A stretch of DNA of 6,714 bases from a bacterium. Its GTDB lineage: Bacteria; Ratteibacteria; UBA8468. Where the stretch lies: contig DAOVGU010000163.1 in the NCBI GenBank assembly GCA_030672255.1, forward strand, positions 1 through 6,714, in the 5' to 3' direction. Numbering within the stretch: the stretch's first letter is position 1; each line of letters opens with the position of its first letter. The position numbers were made by a program, and so were the translations under genes. Under the pieces are notes generated by a model. It was not told the origin of the DNA and made no database searches. It was given only the letters and a program-made list of their open reading frames with translations. Of the stretch, positions 4,807-6,714 are shown piece after piece.

Positions 4807-5646
4807 ATGATTGATATTCATACCCATATTGGGAAACTTATGCTTAAAAAAGCATTGAAGCCATCCCAGTTGTTGAAGTTTATGGATAGAAATGGGATTG
4901 AGAAAGCGGTGATTTTACCGATTGAAAATCCGGAAGAAACCTATTACTACGTTACCACCGATGAGGTATTAAAGGCTTGCAAGCGGCATCCAGATAGACT
5001 TATCCCTTTCTGCAATGTTGACCCCCGAAGAGGCAATTCCGATACCTCAACCGACTTTTATAAGATAATAAAGGAGTATAAAGAAAGAGGTTGCAAAGGA
5101 TTTGGTGAGGAATTATCCGGTTTATGGATAGATGACGCAAGATTGCAAAAAATTTACGAGGCCTGCGGGAGATTGAGGATGCCGATGGTTCTGCATCTGG
5201 ATGGATTAAGGAATAAGGACAATAAAGGGCTGCCCAAATTGGAAAGGATGCTTAAAAAATTTCCCAAAACAATCTTTATCGGTCACGGTCCCCATTTCTG
5301 GGCTGAGATTTCTTTGGATTTAAAAAGGAAGGATTTTACCGGTTACCCAAAAGGAAAGATAAAGAGGGGCGCATTGGATAGATTGCTTTCTCAATACCTT
5401 AACCTTTATGGTGACCTTTCTGCCGGAAGTGGCTATAATGCTTTAGCCAGAGATATAAATTTTGCCTATCCATTTTTGGAAAGAAATCAGGATAAACTTC
5501 TCTTTGGCACTGACTATTTATCCCCGGGACAGAAATGTCCCCAAATTAAATTTTTAAAAGAGGCAAAGGAGAAAGGATTAATAAAGAAAAAAACATTTGA
5601 AAAGATTGCTTTCAAAAATAGCAAGAGGTTATTGAAGATTAGGTAG
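4807..5646 (+). CDS. Amidohydrolase family TIM-barrel protein (second, divergent copy)
   Basis: Predicted cytosolic metal-dependent hydrolase of 279 residues. It opens with MIDIHTH (His5, His7), so the start is fixed by the first barrel strand. Further positions: GFGEEL at 98-103, with Glu101 or Glu102 where the other amidohydrolase has GLKF; His130 in MVLHLDG; His160 in FIGHGPHFW; and Asp236 in LFGTDYLSPG. VDPRRG at 71-76 is typical of the family. The C-terminal end is strongly basic. The GFGE element and GHGPHFWAEIS set it apart from the amidohydrolase at 2920, pointing to a different subfamily and probably a different step. No good Shine-Dalgarno site precedes it; only AAAGAA at 4799-4804 is nearby, and GTG at 4796 runs straight into TAA. 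The ceramidase-like gene begins 14 nt after its stop, so these two are likely co-expressed. Confidence 0.9.
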   Translation: MIDIHTHIGKLMLKKALKPSQLLKFMDRNGIEKAVILPIENPEETYYYVTTDEVLKACKRHPDRLIPFCNVDPRRGNSDTSTDFYKIIKEYKERGCKGFGEELSGLWIDDARLQKIYEACGRLRMPMVLHLDGLRNKDNKGLPKLERMLKKFPKTIFIGHGPHFWAEISLDLKRKDFTGYPKGKIKRGALDRLLSQYLNLYGDLSAGSGYNALARDINFAYPFLERNQDKLLFGTDYLSPGQKCPQIKFLKEAKEKGLIKKKTFEKIAFKNSKRLLKIR

Positions 5647-5660
5647 AAGGGTTTAGGCGA

Positions 5661-6714
5661 ATGACGCATTTGGAAATTGGCATAGGTGAAGCGGATATAA
5701 CTCCACCTGAAGGGATTACAGGTAGATTAGGACTTAATCATACTCTTAGCACCAAACATCCCATTTTTGCAAGGACATTGGCTTTAAAAACAGAGAAAGA
5801 TATGGTTATTCAAGTAACCTGTGAACTTGTTGGGCATACCATGGGAGTGATGAGTCGCATTTATTCAAAGCTTGAGAACGAAGTGGGACTTGATAGAAAT
5901 AAGGTAATTCTTACCTGCACCCATACCCATTCCTCTCCCTGGGTCTGGGACCTTCAGGCTAAGGAAACAGAGAGAGTTGGAATTAAGTTTTTAGATTGGG
6001 ATTGGTTAGATAAGGTAATTAATGGATGCGTAAAATCGGTCCGCCTTGCTCTTGAAAATATGCAACCATCAATTTTAAAAATAGGTTCAGCCGAGGTAAA
6101 AGATGTAGCCAGTAATCGCGTTGAAGCAGGGGGGAGATCGTCAATATGCAAAGACGATTCTCTCAGAGCTAAACCAATAGGACATATAGACCCTGAAGTG
6201 CGTGTTTTAAGTATTTATGATATTGAGGATAAATTGAGCGCTCTATTTGTTAATTACGCCTGCCATCCTTCCGGCTATGGTGGAAGCAAAACTAAATTTG
6301 TTTCTCCTGATTTCCCTTATCATGCCTCTCAGTTTGTTTCTGCGCATTTTGGGAGAGCTATCCCAATGAGTTACTGGCAGGGATGTGCCGGAGATATCAA
6401 TGTAGGAAAATTTAATGCTCATGGTTCGGAAAAGGAAGTGCAGGGGTTTGGAAAAAGGTTAGCTGACGGAGTCCTAAAATCACTTGATAACAGCAAAGAA
6501 ATAAAGATAAATGCCGATGATATAATTTTTACTACTAAGGATTTAGAACTGCCGGTTGGGGATTGGGTCGAGTCGGTTGAAGAAGCTAGAACTAAATTTG
6601 GTAGCATTTCACGTCAGGTGAAAAACTATTTTGAAAAGAAGGAACCTGTTCCAGATAATTTAGTTCAGCAATGGCGAATGGCAATTAAAAGGCTCGATGT
6701 TTGCCTGCTCAGTA
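5661..6714 (+). CDS. Neutral/alkaline ceramidase N-terminal-domain-like hydrolase (3' truncated by window edge)
   Basis: An open frame of 351 codons runs from ATG 5661 off the window with no stop. AGAAGGG at 5645-5651 is 9 nt upstream and supports the start. No signal peptide or membrane span is visible, so a cytosolic place is likely, unlike secreted bacterial ceramidases. Matching features: IGIGEADITPP at 6-16, LTCTHTHSSP at 84-93 (the zinc-binding HTHSGP-like motif), NYACHPS at 198-204 with a likely second zinc His202, VSPDFP at 214-219, and YWQGCAGDINVGKF at 238-251. In characterised ceramidases the last segment reads GDxSPN with the nucleophilic Ser; here it is GDINVG, with Asn in place of that Ser. 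It is therefore unlikely to be a true ceramidase. Members with GDIN occur as uncharacterised proteins in sugar-metabolism contexts. An amide or ester hydrolase role within this cluster is inferred only from fold and neighbours. Confidence 0.82.
   Translation, partial: MTHLEIGIGEADITPPEGITGRLGLNHTLSTKHPIFARTLALKTEKDMVIQVTCELVGHTMGVMSRIYSKLENEVGLDRNKVILTCTHTHSSPWVWDLQAKETERVGIKFLDWDWLDKVINGCVKSVRLALENMQPSILKIGSAEVKDVASNRVEAGGRSSICKDDSLRAKPIGHIDPEVRVLSIYDIEDKLSALFVNYACHPSGYGGSKTKFVSPDFPYHASQFVSAHFGRAIPMSYWQGCAGDINVGKFNAHGSEKEVQGFGKRLADGVLKSLDNSKEIKINADDIIFTTKDLELPVGDWVESVEEARTKFGSISRQVKNYFEKKEPVPDNLVQQWRMAIKRLDVCLLS

Noticed and set aside
5954..6607. Reverse-strand open frames in the ceramidase-like gene
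   Set aside because: They are antisense to a 351-codon frame carrying DITP, THTH and CHP motifs; no independent support.

Overview
The window is a moderately AT-rich bacterial stretch with every supported gene on the + strand. It reads as part of a carbohydrate or polyol metabolism cluster, probably from an uncultured or environmental bacterium. The mix of DegT-type aminotransferase, Gfo/Idh/MocA oxidoreductase, amidohydrolase-2 proteins, xylose-isomerase-like TIM barrel and ceramidase-N-terminal-like protein is the sort seen in Planctomycetota, Lentisphaerota, Omnitrophota and similar groups. That placement comes from gene content only; there is no rRNA or taxonomic marker here.

Layout: (1) 3-308, the C-terminal end of an unrecognised protein. 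(2) 384-1709 and 1722-2681, an aminotransferase and an NAD(P)-dependent oxidoreductase only 12 nt apart, the second with a near-consensus Shine-Dalgarno site overlapping the first gene's stop. (3) 2920-3717, a metal-dependent TIM-barrel amidohydrolase. (4) 3846-4646, a sugar phosphate isomerase/epimerase-like TIM barrel. (5) 4807-5646, a second, divergent amidohydrolase. (6) 5661 to the window end, a neutral-ceramidase-like N-terminal domain protein cut by the edge, 14 nt after the previous gene.

The three long spacers (2682-2919, 3718-3845, 4647-4806) all carry the same family of small palindromes built on ATTCCTG/CAGGAAT and ATTCCCG/CGGGAAT arms, often bounded by GTCATTCC and GGAATGAC. The copies differ in informative ways: compensated stem changes around a conserved 9-nt loop, extra palindromes nested in loops, and one degenerate arm that seems to supply the ribosome binding site of the gene at 3846. 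The short spacers (12 and 14 nt) are repeat-free.

Working model (inference): the oxidoreductase and aminotransferase act as a pair interconverting alcohol, ketone and amine on a sugar or cyclitol. The two amidohydrolases could open a lactone or cleave an amide or C-C bond, the TIM barrel could isomerise or epimerise a keto-sugar, and the ceramidase-like protein could hydrolyse an amide-linked substrate. No transporter, regulator or kinase is visible, so the substrate cannot be named. No tRNA, rRNA, CRISPR array, transposase or convincing intrinsic terminator was found.
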